Shown in pieces: positions 37,572 through 45,154 of a stretch of 64,000 nt of DNA; positions within the stretch are counted from its first letter, which is position 1, and every line of letters begins with the position of its first letter. The translations under genes and the position numbers were made by a program. The stretch is from assembly GCF_045689735.1 (NCBI RefSeq), contig NZ_CP142685.1:1488001-1552000 (forward strand), read 5' to 3'. The DNA comes from Halothiobacillus sp045689735 (GTDB lineage: Bacteria > Pseudomonadota > Gammaproteobacteria > Halothiobacillales > Halothiobacillaceae). The notes under the pieces are model-generated. The model was not told where the DNA came from. It did not search any database and saw nothing but the letters and a program-made list of their open reading frames with translations.

Positions 37572-37594
37572 GCTGTGCGCCCCGTGCGCACAGC
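37572..37594 (+). terminator. Stem-loop between cbbS and csoS2
   Basis: A perfect 9-bp stem (GCTGTGCGC/GCGCACAGC) with a 5-base loop (CCCGT) lies 22 bases after the cbbS stop. No T-run follows, so it is more likely an RNA-stabilising or partial-attenuation element than a full terminator. It would keep cbbLS transcripts more abundant than those for the scaffold and shell. Confidence 0.7.
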
Positions 37595-37620
37595 ACATCC
37601 ATCAAGACGAGGTACAAAAC

Positions 37621-40227
37621 ATGCCTGTACAGTCTGGAAACAATCCAGCCGACCTGGGCGGACTCTCCGGGAAAGCATTGGCTCGCGCCCGACGCGCAGC
37701 AATGGCCACCCAAGGCAAAGGTGCAAATCCTAAAGCGCCAGCCGCTCAACCGACCCCCTACACCCAGGCGGCATCTTCAATCACTCCGCCGCAGCCTGTC
37801 GCCCCGCAACGCGACGCCGTCGATGCCCTGTGCGCCATCGCACAAGACAGCGGCACGGGCTTTGGCCTTGAGAACAACCGGGTACGCAACCTGTGCCGCT
37901 CTCGCCGTCAGGCATTGGCGACTCAAGGCCGAAGCGCGCTGCCGAGCAAAGCCTCCAGCGCGCCTTCTGGACGCCTGCGCCCTGCTCAGGACAACCGAGT
38001 GATCGACGATGCTGGTTCTGCTCAATCGATCATCACCCCGACCGATGCATCACTGGACACGCTCTGCACCGTGGCAGAAACCGCCCCGGTTCGTTTGGGC
38101 AATCAAGCGAAATCCGTGCGTGAAATCTGCCGGGCTCGGCGCCAGGCACTGTCTGACCGGGGTCAAAAAGCCGTCCCCCCCAAACCGACCTCTCAAGGCG
38201 GCCCGGGGCGCAACGGCCATCAACTGGATGGCTATGTGGATACGGCTCTGCAAGGCCGAGAGGCCGCCAAACGGCACCGCGAAATGCTCTGCCATTATGG
38301 CCGAGGCACCGCCCCCGCTTGCCGCCCCACGGGTCGCGTGAAACAAAACTCCGAGGCTGATGTGCCAAAAAAAGTTGAAACCGGTCACACCCTGACTGGC
38401 GGTGCAATTACCGGCACCCAGGTCGAGCGCACGCAGCGTGTGACCGGCAACGAACCCGGCAGCTGCCGAGCCGTCACAGGCACCGAGTATGTCGGCACGG
38501 AACAATTCCAGTCATTCTGCAAAACCAAGCCCGAAGCCAACCCAGCCAAGGTCAACCTCACCGCAACCGCCCGCGGCCAAAAAGTCAGCGGCACCGAAGT
38601 GGCGCGCACACAGAAGGTGACCGGTGGCGAACCAGGCACTTGCCGTGCGGTCACTGGCACGGAGTACCTCAGTAATGAGGCCAGTCTAAGCTTGTGCGGC
38701 ACCCCTGCCCGTCCGATGAATGCCAATAAAGTCATGATCGGCGCCTCGGCACGCAAAGGTTTGCCGGTCTCTGGCAGCGATGAGTTTCGCCCTTCAGTCG
38801 CTACCGGCAATGAAGTGGGCGCAAACCGCAGCATCACCGGCACACAATATGCTGATGAAGGCGCAGCGCGCTTGACCATCAATGGTAAAAGCGCCGCCCC
38901 CGCCAAGGTTGGTCTGTCGCATACGATCGCTGGCATGAGCATCAGCGGGACGGAAGTGGGGCGTTCCAGCAAGGTAACCGGCGATGAGCGTGGTTCCTGC
39001 CGTCAGGTATCGGGCACCGAATACCTCAGCAATGAGCAATTCCAGTCCGTTTGTGGCACGCGTCCCGCACCCAGCTTTCAAAAAGTCGGCGTGGATCAGT
39101 CCAACCGTGGGCAACGCATCACAGGCAACCTCGTTGATCGCAGCGAAAAGGTCACCGGCAATGAGCCCGGCTCCTGCAAGCGCGTCACCGGTTCGCAGTA
39201 CAGCCAAAATCGCCTTTGTGGTGGTCAGTTTGACAAGGTTCGTTCGATGAACACCCTGTCAGGCAACCCGGTGACGGGTCAGTCACTGGATCACAGCCCA
39301 AAGACAACCGGTGACGAGCGCGGCGGGTGCATGCCCGTCACCGGAGATGAATACTATGGCGTCGAACATTTCGCGTCATCTTGTGCCAGCACCCCCCTCC
39401 CACAAGACCAGAAAGTGGCTGAATCTATGACCTGCAAAGGGCAATCCGTCAGCGGCACTTCTGTGGATGCCAGTGATTTAGTCACCGGCAATGAATATGG
39501 CGCGTACCGTGCCGTGAGTGGCACGCCATACCTTGGCGCGCAACAAACGGGCTGTTTGCCGCCCAACCACGCCTTCAGCCTGCCCATGCAGCCGGCGCAA
39601 CCCGTCACCCTCAGCCCGCGCTTCGCCGGCTATGCGACACCAGTAGCCGCACCTGCTCCGGTCGAGGCAACGGCACCGCAAGAGTTCAGCATCGTCACCC
39701 CTGCCCGAGCAGCCGCCAGCCGGATTACCGGCAATGCCTTCGATCAATCCCGGCGCATTACCGGCCCGGGCATGCTGGCGACGGGTTTGATTACCGGCAC
39801 CCCAGAATTTCGTCACGGCGACAGCGCTGGTCGGCCTATGATGCGCCAGCCGATGGCTCAAGCCATGGCGGCACAAGCCCAAGCCAACCAAGTTCAACAA
39901 GCTCAAGCAGCCGTGCCTGTGAATGTTCTGCAGTGCGCGCCGGAATCCGGCAACCAGGAACGCGTCACGGGCGAAGGTGAAAACCGCTGCCGGATTACGG
40001 GCGATGACTGGTCAATCAGTGGCCGGATTACTGGCACCGAGGGTTCCTCTGCGCAGGGACGCAATCCGTCAATGCGTGGGCAAGCAGCCAACCTCATGAC
40101 GGCGCGCAATGCCCGGTCGAACCGTGAAGTCGTTCGTCCAGAGCCCCCCAGTTCCAGGATTTCTGGCAGCAGCGGCAATGATTTAAGCGGCTCACTGATC
40201 ACCTACTCCGGTGGTGCTCGAGGCTAA
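37621..40227 (+). CDS. csoS2: Carboxysome scaffold protein CsoS2
   Basis: An 868-residue, largely disordered scaffold that links RubisCO to the shell during alpha-carboxysome assembly. The N-terminal region (1 to about 250) contains four basic RubisCO-binding repeats, such as 'LARARRAAMATQGKG' and 'VREICRARRQALSDRG'. The middle region (about 255-620) has repeats of the V(T/S)G type with paired cysteines ('VTGNEPGSCRAVTGTEY'). The C-terminal region ends in the conserved 'GSLITYSGGARG' shell peptide. An A AAA AAA heptamer in frame at 38367-38373 could allow a shortened form (separate entry). Length is nearly identical to the known Halothiobacillus protein. Confidence 0.97.
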   Translation: MPVQSGNNPADLGGLSGKALARARRAAMATQGKGANPKAPAAQPTPYTQAASSITPPQPVAPQRDAVDALCAIAQDSGTGFGLENNRVRNLCRSRRQALATQGRSALPSKASSAPSGRLRPAQDNRVIDDAGSAQSIITPTDASLDTLCTVAETAPVRLGNQAKSVREICRARRQALSDRGQKAVPPKPTSQGGPGRNGHQLDGYVDTALQGREAAKRHREMLCHYGRGTAPACRPTGRVKQNSEADVPKKVETGHTLTGGAITGTQVERTQRVTGNEPGSCRAVTGTEYVGTEQFQSFCKTKPEANPAKVNLTATARGQKVSGTEVARTQKVTGGEPGTCRAVTGTEYLSNEASLSLCGTPARPMNANKVMIGASARKGLPVSGSDEFRPSVATGNEVGANRSITGTQYADEGAARLTINGKSAAPAKVGLSHTIAGMSISGTEVGRSSKVTGDERGSCRQVSGTEYLSNEQFQSVCGTRPAPSFQKVGVDQSNRGQRITGNLVDRSEKVTGNEPGSCKRVTGSQYSQNRLCGGQFDKVRSMNTLSGNPVTGQSLDHSPKTTGDERGGCMPVTGDEYYGVEHFASSCASTPLPQDQKVAESMTCKGQSVSGTSVDASDLVTGNEYGAYRAVSGTPYLGAQQTGCLPPNHAFSLPMQPAQPVTLSPRFAGYATPVAAPAPVEATAPQEFSIVTPARAAASRITGNAFDQSRRITGPGMLATGLITGTPEFRHGDSAGRPMMRQPMAQAMAAQAQANQVQQAQAAVPVNVLQCAPESGNQERVTGEGENRCRITGDDWSISGRITGTEGSSAQGRNPSMRGQAANLMTARNARSNREVVRPEPPSSRISGSSGNDLSGSLITYSGGARG
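38367..38378 (+). other. Possible -1 frameshift heptamer in csoS2
   Basis: The run A AAA AAA is placed exactly as X XXY YYZ relative to the csoS2 frame (codons CCA-AAA-AAA-GTT). A -1 slip would read AGT and then TGA at 38376-38378, giving a product of about 252 residues that ends at the boundary of the RubisCO-binding and middle regions. Shortened CsoS2 made by frameshifting is known in Halothiobacillus, but that form keeps the middle region, so this site would be different. Confidence 0.35.
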
Positions 40228-40247
40228 TGGTGCGGCGGAGATAAACG

Positions 40248-41831
40248 ATGAACAACAAACCGTCATCCAGCCGTCGCCGTCCGGGCTCGCTCGCCAAGCG
40301 TGCGCCGGTTGGTCTCGGCCATAAGGTACAACCCAGGCTCGATTTGATCGCGCCCGGCTCTACCGCCCCCGCCCCCATCAATCCGCTGTATGAGCGGCAC
40401 CCAGCCTGCAGCACTTTGCCGCAAATGGCTTGCCGCCATCCTTTGACCGATCTTGCCGCCAACGCGCAGCTCGGCCAGTGCGAGGATACGGTGAAAGGCC
40501 GGTTTGATCGTATCGTTCCCTTCTTGCGTGCGGTGGTGGGCATTCCCCTAGGCGTCGAATATGTCACGCGTGTCCAGGAACTGGCTCAGTCGTCACTCGG
40601 CCACACATTCCCAGAAGCCTTGCTCGAAGATAACTGGATTCGGGGGCATAACCTGCGCGGTCTGTTCGGCTACGCTGCTTTCAAGGCACTTGCCGCGGCG
40701 ACGGATCAATTCTCCCGCCGGCTCAAATCAGAGCAGGAAGAGGTCGGCGCCAGTATTGGTTTCTTGCTGGATTGCGGCTTCCATACCTTGGACATTAGCC
40801 CTTGTGCAGACGGCCGCTTGAAAGGTTTGCTCCCCTACATCCTGCGTCTACCGATGTCCGCCTTCACTTTCCGCAAAGCGTATGCCGGCACACTGTTTGA
40901 TATCGAAACTGATTTGCAACAGTGGCAATCCATCGAATTGCGCCGCTACCGCGAAGGGGTGCCGAATACCGCAGATGCTGCGACTCGATACTTAAAGATT
41001 GCCGTTTACCACTTCAGCACCTCCGATCCTACGCACGAGGGTTGCGCGGCACATGGCAGCAACGATCACCAAGCCATCGAAGCGTCGCACAACCAGCTGA
41101 TCGGTTTGCGTCAAGCCGTGGAGAACGCGTTTTGCTGCGGGGCGAGTGTCGAAACCCTGCTGATTGGTGTCGATACGGATACTGATGCCGTGCGTATCCA
41201 TATTCCAGATCAGGATGGCAATCTCAACCCGCATCGTTATGTCGACAATGCGGCGTTGTATGCCGAGACGCTGGGCATGAGCGCCGATCAGGCCATCCTC
41301 GCCGTACACGACGCGATCCGCAACGCCAGCAGCCGCGATGGTTGGGCCAAGGGGAATGGCCTGCCCCACGAAGGGATGCAACGGTTCATTGCCACCTTGC
41401 TGATCAATAACCTCTCCCAGATTGACTATGTCGTTCACCGCTGTGGCGGACGCTATCCACTGCATGACATCGGCCACGCCGAGCGATTCATCAGTGCCGG
41501 CGATGGTTTGGATGAAGTCCAGATTCGCAATCTGGCCTACTACGCCCATTTACACACCGTGGAAGAAAACGCAGCGGATATCGATGTCGGCATCAAGATT
41601 TTCAAAAAGCTGAATGTCGCGCGCGGTCTGCCGATTCCGATCGCCGTTCATTACCGTTATGACAGCAATGTGCCGGGCGCTCGCGATCGCGCTGTCGAGC
41701 GGGCGCGCCAAGTCCGAGCCGCCATCGCAAACCGACATCATGAACTGGCCGCCGAACAACTGCTGCAATTTCGTCTGAGCGTTCAGGATCATCCGATCGG
41801 CAGCCCGATCGAAGAGGTACCTGTCGCATGA
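40248..41831 (+). CDS. csoSCA: Carboxysomal carbonic anhydrase CsoSCA
   Basis: A 527-residue carbonic anhydrase of the divergent beta class, also called CsoS3, which converts bicarbonate to CO2 in the carboxysome lumen. Zinc ligands are C186, H255 and C266, with the catalytic dyad D188/R190 in 'CADGR'. These are offset by exactly 13 from C173/H242/C253 and D175/R177 of the H. neapolitanus protein (514 residues), so the extra length is N-terminal. The first 50 or so residues are basic and disordered and probably bind RubisCO. It follows csoS2 by 20 bases and overlaps csoS4A by four. Confidence 0.97.
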   Translation: MNNKPSSSRRRPGSLAKRAPVGLGHKVQPRLDLIAPGSTAPAPINPLYERHPACSTLPQMACRHPLTDLAANAQLGQCEDTVKGRFDRIVPFLRAVVGIPLGVEYVTRVQELAQSSLGHTFPEALLEDNWIRGHNLRGLFGYAAFKALAAATDQFSRRLKSEQEEVGASIGFLLDCGFHTLDISPCADGRLKGLLPYILRLPMSAFTFRKAYAGTLFDIETDLQQWQSIELRRYREGVPNTADAATRYLKIAVYHFSTSDPTHEGCAAHGSNDHQAIEASHNQLIGLRQAVENAFCCGASVETLLIGVDTDTDAVRIHIPDQDGNLNPHRYVDNAALYAETLGMSADQAILAVHDAIRNASSRDGWAKGNGLPHEGMQRFIATLLINNLSQIDYVVHRCGGRYPLHDIGHAERFISAGDGLDEVQIRNLAYYAHLHTVEENAADIDVGIKIFKKLNVARGLPIPIAVHYRYDSNVPGARDRAVERARQVRAAIANRHHELAAEQLLQFRLSVQDHPIGSPIEEVPVA

Positions 41832-42079
41832 AGATCATGCAAGTCGTCAAAACCCTGGTTTCGACCAACCGCATTGCCGATATGGGACACAAACCCCTGC
41901 TGGTGGTGCAGGAAAAAGCAGGCGGCCCCGTTCAGGTTGCTGTGGATGCGATCGGCTGCATTCCGGGTGACTGGGTTTTGGTGGTGGGTTCCTCCGCTGC
42001 CCGGGAAGCGGCCGGTAGCAAAAGTTATCCCTCGGATCTGACGATCATTGGGATTCTCGATCAGTGGTCGGCCAGCTGA
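41828..42079 (+). CDS. csoS4A: Carboxysome vertex protein CsoS4A
   Basis: An 83-residue pentameric bacterial microcompartment vertex protein (EutN/CcmL family). It has the core 'MKIMQVVKTLVSTNRI' and 'DWVLVVGSSAAREA'. Pentamers close the twelve vertices of the icosahedral shell. The start overlaps the csoSCA stop (ATGA), indicating translational coupling. Confidence 0.96.
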   Translation: MKIMQVVKTLVSTNRIADMGHKPLLVVQEKAGGPVQVAVDAIGCIPGDWVLVVGSSAAREAAGSKSYPSDLTIIGILDQWSAS

Positions 42080-42327
42080 TGGAAATCATGCGGGTTCGCG
42101 CGGATTTAGTCGTGACTCGCCGTCACCCGGGCTTGATGAATGTCTCGTTACGGGTACTGGAAGATCGCAGTGGCAAGCTCAGCGTGGCCTGCGACCCGGT
42201 GGGTGTGCCACCGGGCAAATGGGTGTTTACCATCAGCGGCTCCGCCGCACGGTATGCGGTCAAGGACTACGACACGCTGATTGATTTGGCGATCGGTGGA
42301 ATCATCGATCAGTGGGAAGAAGCTTAA
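42079..42327 (+). CDS. csoS4B: Carboxysome vertex protein CsoS4B
   Basis: An 82-residue second vertex protein of the EutN/CcmL family, with 'MRVRADLVVTRR' and 'WVFTISGSAARYAV'. The ATG at 42079 overlaps the csoS4A stop (TGATG) and matches the family's usual start; an in-frame GTG at 42064 would overlap csoS4A by 16 bases. It differs clearly from CsoS4A, consistent with non-redundant roles. Confidence 0.95.
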   Translation: MEIMRVRADLVVTRRHPGLMNVSLRVLEDRSGKLSVACDPVGVPPGKWVFTISGSAARYAVKDYDTLIDLAIGGIIDQWEEA

Positions 42328-42377
42328 CCGTTGGGTTCAACGGCGTTTGAATTGTGTCTTTAACGAGGAGAGGAAAA

Positions 42378-42674
42378 ATGGCAGCAGTAACAGGTATTGC
42401 ACTGGGTATGATCGAAACGCGTGGTCTGGTTCCGGCGATTGAAGCCGCCGATGCCATGACCAAAGCCGCGGAAGTTCGTCTGGTTGGTCGTCAATTCGTT
42501 GGTGGTGGCTATGTCACCGTGCTCGTGCGCGGGGAAACAGGTGCCGTTAACGCAGCAGTTCGTGCAGGCGCTGATGCCTGTGAACGAGTCGGCGACGGTT
42601 TGGTCGCGGCGCACATTATTGCCCGCGTCCACTCCGAAGTCGAAAACATCCTGCCGAAGGCACCGCAAGCCTAA
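42378..42674 (+). CDS. csoS1C: Carboxysome shell protein CsoS1C
   Basis: A 98-residue single-BMC-domain hexamer protein that forms the facets of the shell. The pore-lining loop 'RQFVGGGYVTVLV' is present. It differs from CsoS1A in one residue only (Ala3 here, Asp3 there). A strong GAGGAGAGG ribosome site precedes it, as expected for the most abundant shell component. The name follows the csoS4B-csoS1C-csoS1A-csoS1B gene order. Confidence 0.95.
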   Translation: MAAVTGIALGMIETRGLVPAIEAADAMTKAAEVRLVGRQFVGGGYVTVLVRGETGAVNAAVRAGADACERVGDGLVAAHIIARVHSEVENILPKAPQA

Positions 42675-42689
42675 GGGTCAGGAATTTAA

Positions 42690-42713
42690 GACCGGGTCGT
42701 GTCGTCTCCGGTC
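42690..42713 (+). other. Stem-loop between csoS1C and csoS1A
   Basis: A 6-bp perfect stem (GACCGG/CCGGTC) with a 12-base loop lies in the 72-base gap, followed by ATTTGTG. It could be a weak attenuator or RNA-stability element; it is modest enough to be chance. Confidence 0.35.
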
Positions 42714-42746
42714 ATTTGTGTCAATGACAGCTTAGGAGTTAATCAA

Positions 42747-43043
42747 ATGGCTGATGTAACAGGTATTGCACTGGGTATGATCGAAACGCGTGGTCTGGTT
42801 CCGGCGATTGAAGCCGCTGACGCCATGACCAAAGCCGCCGAGGTGCGTTTGGTCGGTCGTCAATTCGTCGGTGGTGGCTATGTCACCGTCCTGGTTCGTG
42901 GAGAAACCGGCGCTGTCAACGCAGCCGTTCGTGCCGGCGCGGATGCCTGCGAGCGCGTGGGTGACGGCCTGGTGGCGGCTCACATCATCGCGCGTGTGCA
43001 TTCAGAAGTAGAAAATATCCTGCCGAAGGCTCCGCAAGCCTAA
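42747..43043 (+). CDS. csoS1A: Carboxysome shell protein CsoS1A
   Basis: A 98-residue BMC-domain shell hexamer almost identical to CsoS1C. The DNA is identical over 62 bases near the 5' end (42756-42817), but the rest differs at about 39 synonymous positions with no amino-acid change. Strong purifying selection on the protein is therefore visible, and the 5' tract suggests local gene conversion. The ATG at 42747 follows TTAGGAG. Confidence 0.95.
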   Translation: MADVTGIALGMIETRGLVPAIEAADAMTKAAEVRLVGRQFVGGGYVTVLVRGETGAVNAAVRAGADACERVGDGLVAAHIIARVHSEVENILPKAPQA

Positions 43044-43059
43044 GCTCAGGAACACACAA

Positions 43060-43099
43060 GACGGCACGATTCGGCGGCCTTCGCGCTGCCGATACCGTC
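43060..43099 (+). other. Stem-loop between csoS1A and csoS1B
   Basis: Outer arms GACGG/CCGTC (43060-43064 and 43095-43099) enclose an inner TCGGC/GCCGA pair (43071-43075 and 43088-43092) in the 119-base gap. A stable RNA hairpin is likely; it may act in processing or attenuation between shell genes. Confidence 0.4.
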
Positions 43100-43162
43100 T
43101 ACCCTATTCCATCGGTTCGCATTCGGCGGACTGATCTGATCGAAATATAAAGAGGAAGCATC

Positions 43163-43504
43163 ATGGCAACTACGCATGGCATCGCCCTTGGGATGATCGA
43201 AACCCGTGGTCTGGTTCCCGCTATTGAAGCGGCCGACGCCATGACCAAAGCGGCCGAAGTGCGTTTGGTCGGTCGGTCATTTGTTGGTGGTGGTTATGTC
43301 ACCGTGCTGGTGCGTGGCGAAACCGGCGCCGTCAACGCGGCAGTTCGTGCGGGCGCCGACGCCTGTGAACGCGTGGGCGATGGTCTGGTCGCGGCGCACA
43401 TCATTGCGCGCGTCCACTCTGAGGTTGAGAACATTCTTCCCTCTGACCCAAGCCAGACCGCACAAGCCTGGTGCGTAGCCAACCTGAACAACGGGGCCGT
43501 TTGA
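43163..43504 (+). CDS. csoS1B: Carboxysome shell protein CsoS1B
   Basis: A 113-residue BMC-domain shell protein with the same core as CsoS1A/C but Ser in place of Gln beside the pore loop ('GRSFVGGGY') and a C-terminal extension of about 15 residues ('TAQAWCVANLNNGAV'). CsoS1B proteins are minor shell components, and the tail distinguishes them from CsoS1A/C. It lies 119 bases after csoS1A, behind a hairpin. Confidence 0.94.
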   Translation: MATTHGIALGMIETRGLVPAIEAADAMTKAAEVRLVGRSFVGGGYVTVLVRGETGAVNAAVRAGADACERVGDGLVAAHIIARVHSEVENILPSDPSQTAQAWCVANLNNGAV

Positions 43505-43523
43505 TTCAACGGGAGTCAACGCC

Positions 43524-43946
43524 ATGCGCCCGCATCCGCGAATCATTGGCTACCTGACGAGAGCGCTGGAGCACGAACTGAATGCCGTGCACCAGTATCA
43601 GACCCGTGCCGCCCTGACTGAACTCTGGGGCATGCCAGAACTTGCTGCCCATTACCGGCAGGAAGCGGCGCAGGAATTGGTTCATGCAGAACGACTGACC
43701 CGGCAGCTCCTTCTAATCGGGATCGCGCCAACGGCCTTATCGCTCACGGCGGTGCGCCCCGGGCGCGATCCCGACGAAATGGCTCAACTCTCCGCCGAAA
43801 TGGAGGGCGCGGCTGTGCAGCTCTATGACGATGCCTGCCAGTTCTGCCGGATTATCCGCGATCAGGTGCATTTCGAACTGTTCCAATCACTGTTGCAGGA
43901 AGAGTACGCCCATTTCCAGCAGTATCAGTCCTCGTCCAACCACTGA
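43524..43946 (+). CDS. Bacterioferritin-like protein of the carboxysome cluster
   Basis: A 140-residue four-helix ferritin-like protein. Metal-ligand-like positions are visible as 'EHELNAVHQY' in helix A, 'QELVHAERL' in helix B and 'QEEYAHFQQY' in the last helix. It starts 19 bases after csoS1B. Homologues are a regular but unexplained part of alpha-carboxysome operons in proteobacteria. Whether it stores iron, handles peroxide or has another role cannot be told from the sequence. Confidence 0.85.
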   Translation: MRPHPRIIGYLTRALEHELNAVHQYQTRAALTELWGMPELAAHYRQEAAQELVHAERLTRQLLLIGIAPTALSLTAVRPGRDPDEMAQLSAEMEGAAVQLYDDACQFCRIIRDQVHFELFQSLLQEEYAHFQQYQSSSNH

Positions 43947-43959
43947 GAGGGAAAACCCC

Positions 43960-44247
43960 GTGAGTGCAACCCCATCGACTACGATCGCTGTTGAAGGCTG
44001 GGAAACCCGGAAGCTGCCCCCTCAACTGACTTGCCGTTTCACTTTCAACAGTTATGCGCAGACCCGCCAGTTTCTGGATGATCTGGCCGATCTCTCCGAG
44101 TCCAACGGCAATTATCCCAACCTGCATTTCGCCAAAGATTTCGTCACGGTCACCATTGCCGCACCCGACGATGGCGCGTTGAACGAAGCCGAAGCTGCAT
44201 TTGCCCGACAGGTCAACAGCTTGGCCAATCGCATTCTTCAGGGTTGA
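43960..44247 (+). CDS. RubisCO assembly factor acRAF (pterin dehydratase-like)
   Basis: A 95-residue protein with the pterin-4a-carbinolamine dehydratase fold ('CRFTFNSYAQTRQFLDDLADL', 'HFAKDFVTVTIAA'). In alpha-carboxysome operons this degenerate family member acts as a RubisCO assembly factor, not a dehydratase. The GTG at 43960 is chosen because GAGAGGG lies just upstream and because the frame upstream of it overlaps the ferritin-like gene. It is followed four bases later by mcdA. Confidence 0.85.
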   Translation: MSATPSTTIAVEGWETRKLPPQLTCRFTFNSYAQTRQFLDDLADLSESNGNYPNLHFAKDFVTVTIAAPDDGALNEAEAAFARQVNSLANRILQG

Positions 44248-44251
44248 GTCC

Positions 44252-44905
44252 ATGCCGACTCGCGCCTACACCATCGCGCTGGCCAACCTCAAAGGAGGCT
44301 GTGGCAAAACCACGATCAGCACCAATTTATCCGCCGCCTGTGCCATGCGTGGGCGCGTTGGTTTGATTGATGCGGATCCACAAGGTGCCCTGAAGCATTG
44401 GGTGGATTGGCAACAGGGCGATTCCGCCACGACTACCGCCTTGCCCACGCTGCATGCAGAACATGCGAACCCACTCGACAACCTGCTGAGTGCGCAGACG
44501 CAAAACGACTTTGTCATTGCAGACTGCCCGCCCTCGCTCGATATTGCGATCACTCAGGCGATTTTGACGCATTGTGATTTTGTCTTGGTGCCCGTGCTCC
44601 CCTCCCCGTTGGATTTGTGGGCCAGTGCGCAAACCATCGACATCATTCATCAGGCACGCACCCAAAATCCCTCATTGCGGGCGGCGCTGGTGTTGAACCA
44701 AACCGAACCCAAGAGTGCCATGACCCGCGCCATGCAGCAGGCCATCGCCAAATTGAATACTCCCGTGCTGACGACTTCGGTTCGTCGTCGCGCGGCGTAT
44801 CGGAACGCTGTCGTGGAGGGCGTCAGCGTCTTCCAACTCGGTGTACGCGGCCGGGAAGCGGCCAATGAAATCCAACAGATCTTGATCGAGGTATTACCCC
44901 AATGA
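44252..44905 (+). CDS. mcdA: McdA, ParA-type ATPase for carboxysome positioning
   Basis: A 217-residue ParA/MinD-family ATPase. The deviant Walker A motif KGGCGKTT (with the signature lysine of the family), the 'GLIDADPQG' segment and 'DFVIADCPPSLD' are all intact. McdA binds the nucleoid non-specifically and, with McdB, spaces carboxysomes along it. The ATG at 44252 lies four bases after acRAF, and the stop overlaps the mcdB start (ATGA). Confidence 0.9.
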   Translation: MPTRAYTIALANLKGGCGKTTISTNLSAACAMRGRVGLIDADPQGALKHWVDWQQGDSATTTALPTLHAEHANPLDNLLSAQTQNDFVIADCPPSLDIAITQAILTHCDFVLVPVLPSPLDLWASAQTIDIIHQARTQNPSLRAALVLNQTEPKSAMTRAMQQAIAKLNTPVLTTSVRRRAAYRNAVVEGVSVFQLGVRGREAANEIQQILIEVLPQ

Positions 44906-45132
44906 GCACGCTTGAAAGCAAACTGAGCGCCAGTATCACCGCGGAAAAACCAGCCGTTGCCGCGTCGCCCGCGGCCCCCGCTGCGGCAAAACCTGCGGCT
45001 ACCGCAAAACCCGCAGCAGCGAAGCCGGCGGCCAAACCTGCCGCTGCGAAGCCGACGAGTGTCGCGGCCGATGACAATCAAGCGCCTCAACATGATTCCA
45101 GTAATCACCCGCGTCGGGTCTGGCCAGACTGA
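44902..45132 (+). CDS. mcdB: McdB-like small disordered adaptor
   Basis: A 76-residue low-complexity protein dominated by Ala, Lys and Pro (about 18-52), ending in RRVWPD with a single tryptophan. Alpha-type McdB proteins are short, disordered and carry a C-terminal tryptophan motif that binds the carboxysome, so context and ending support this call even though the middle has no family-specific sequence. It overlaps the mcdA stop by four bases, as expected for a McdAB pair. Confidence 0.75.
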   Translation: MSTLESKLSASITAEKPAVAASPAAPAAAKPAATAKPAAAKPAAKPAAAKPTSVAADDNQAPQHDSSNHPRRVWPD

Positions 45133-45154
45133 TCCTCATTCAAGGCATTGATGT

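Noticed and set aside
38380..39620. Regular DNA repeats suggesting a tandem-repeat locus
   Set aside because: They are the protein-level middle repeats of CsoS2, diverged at the DNA level and in frame.
44957..45080. Repetitive GCAAAACCTGC-like units that could look like a CRISPR or minisatellite
   Set aside because: The units are irregular and lie in frame in the Ala/Lys/Pro core of the McdB-like protein, with no spacers.
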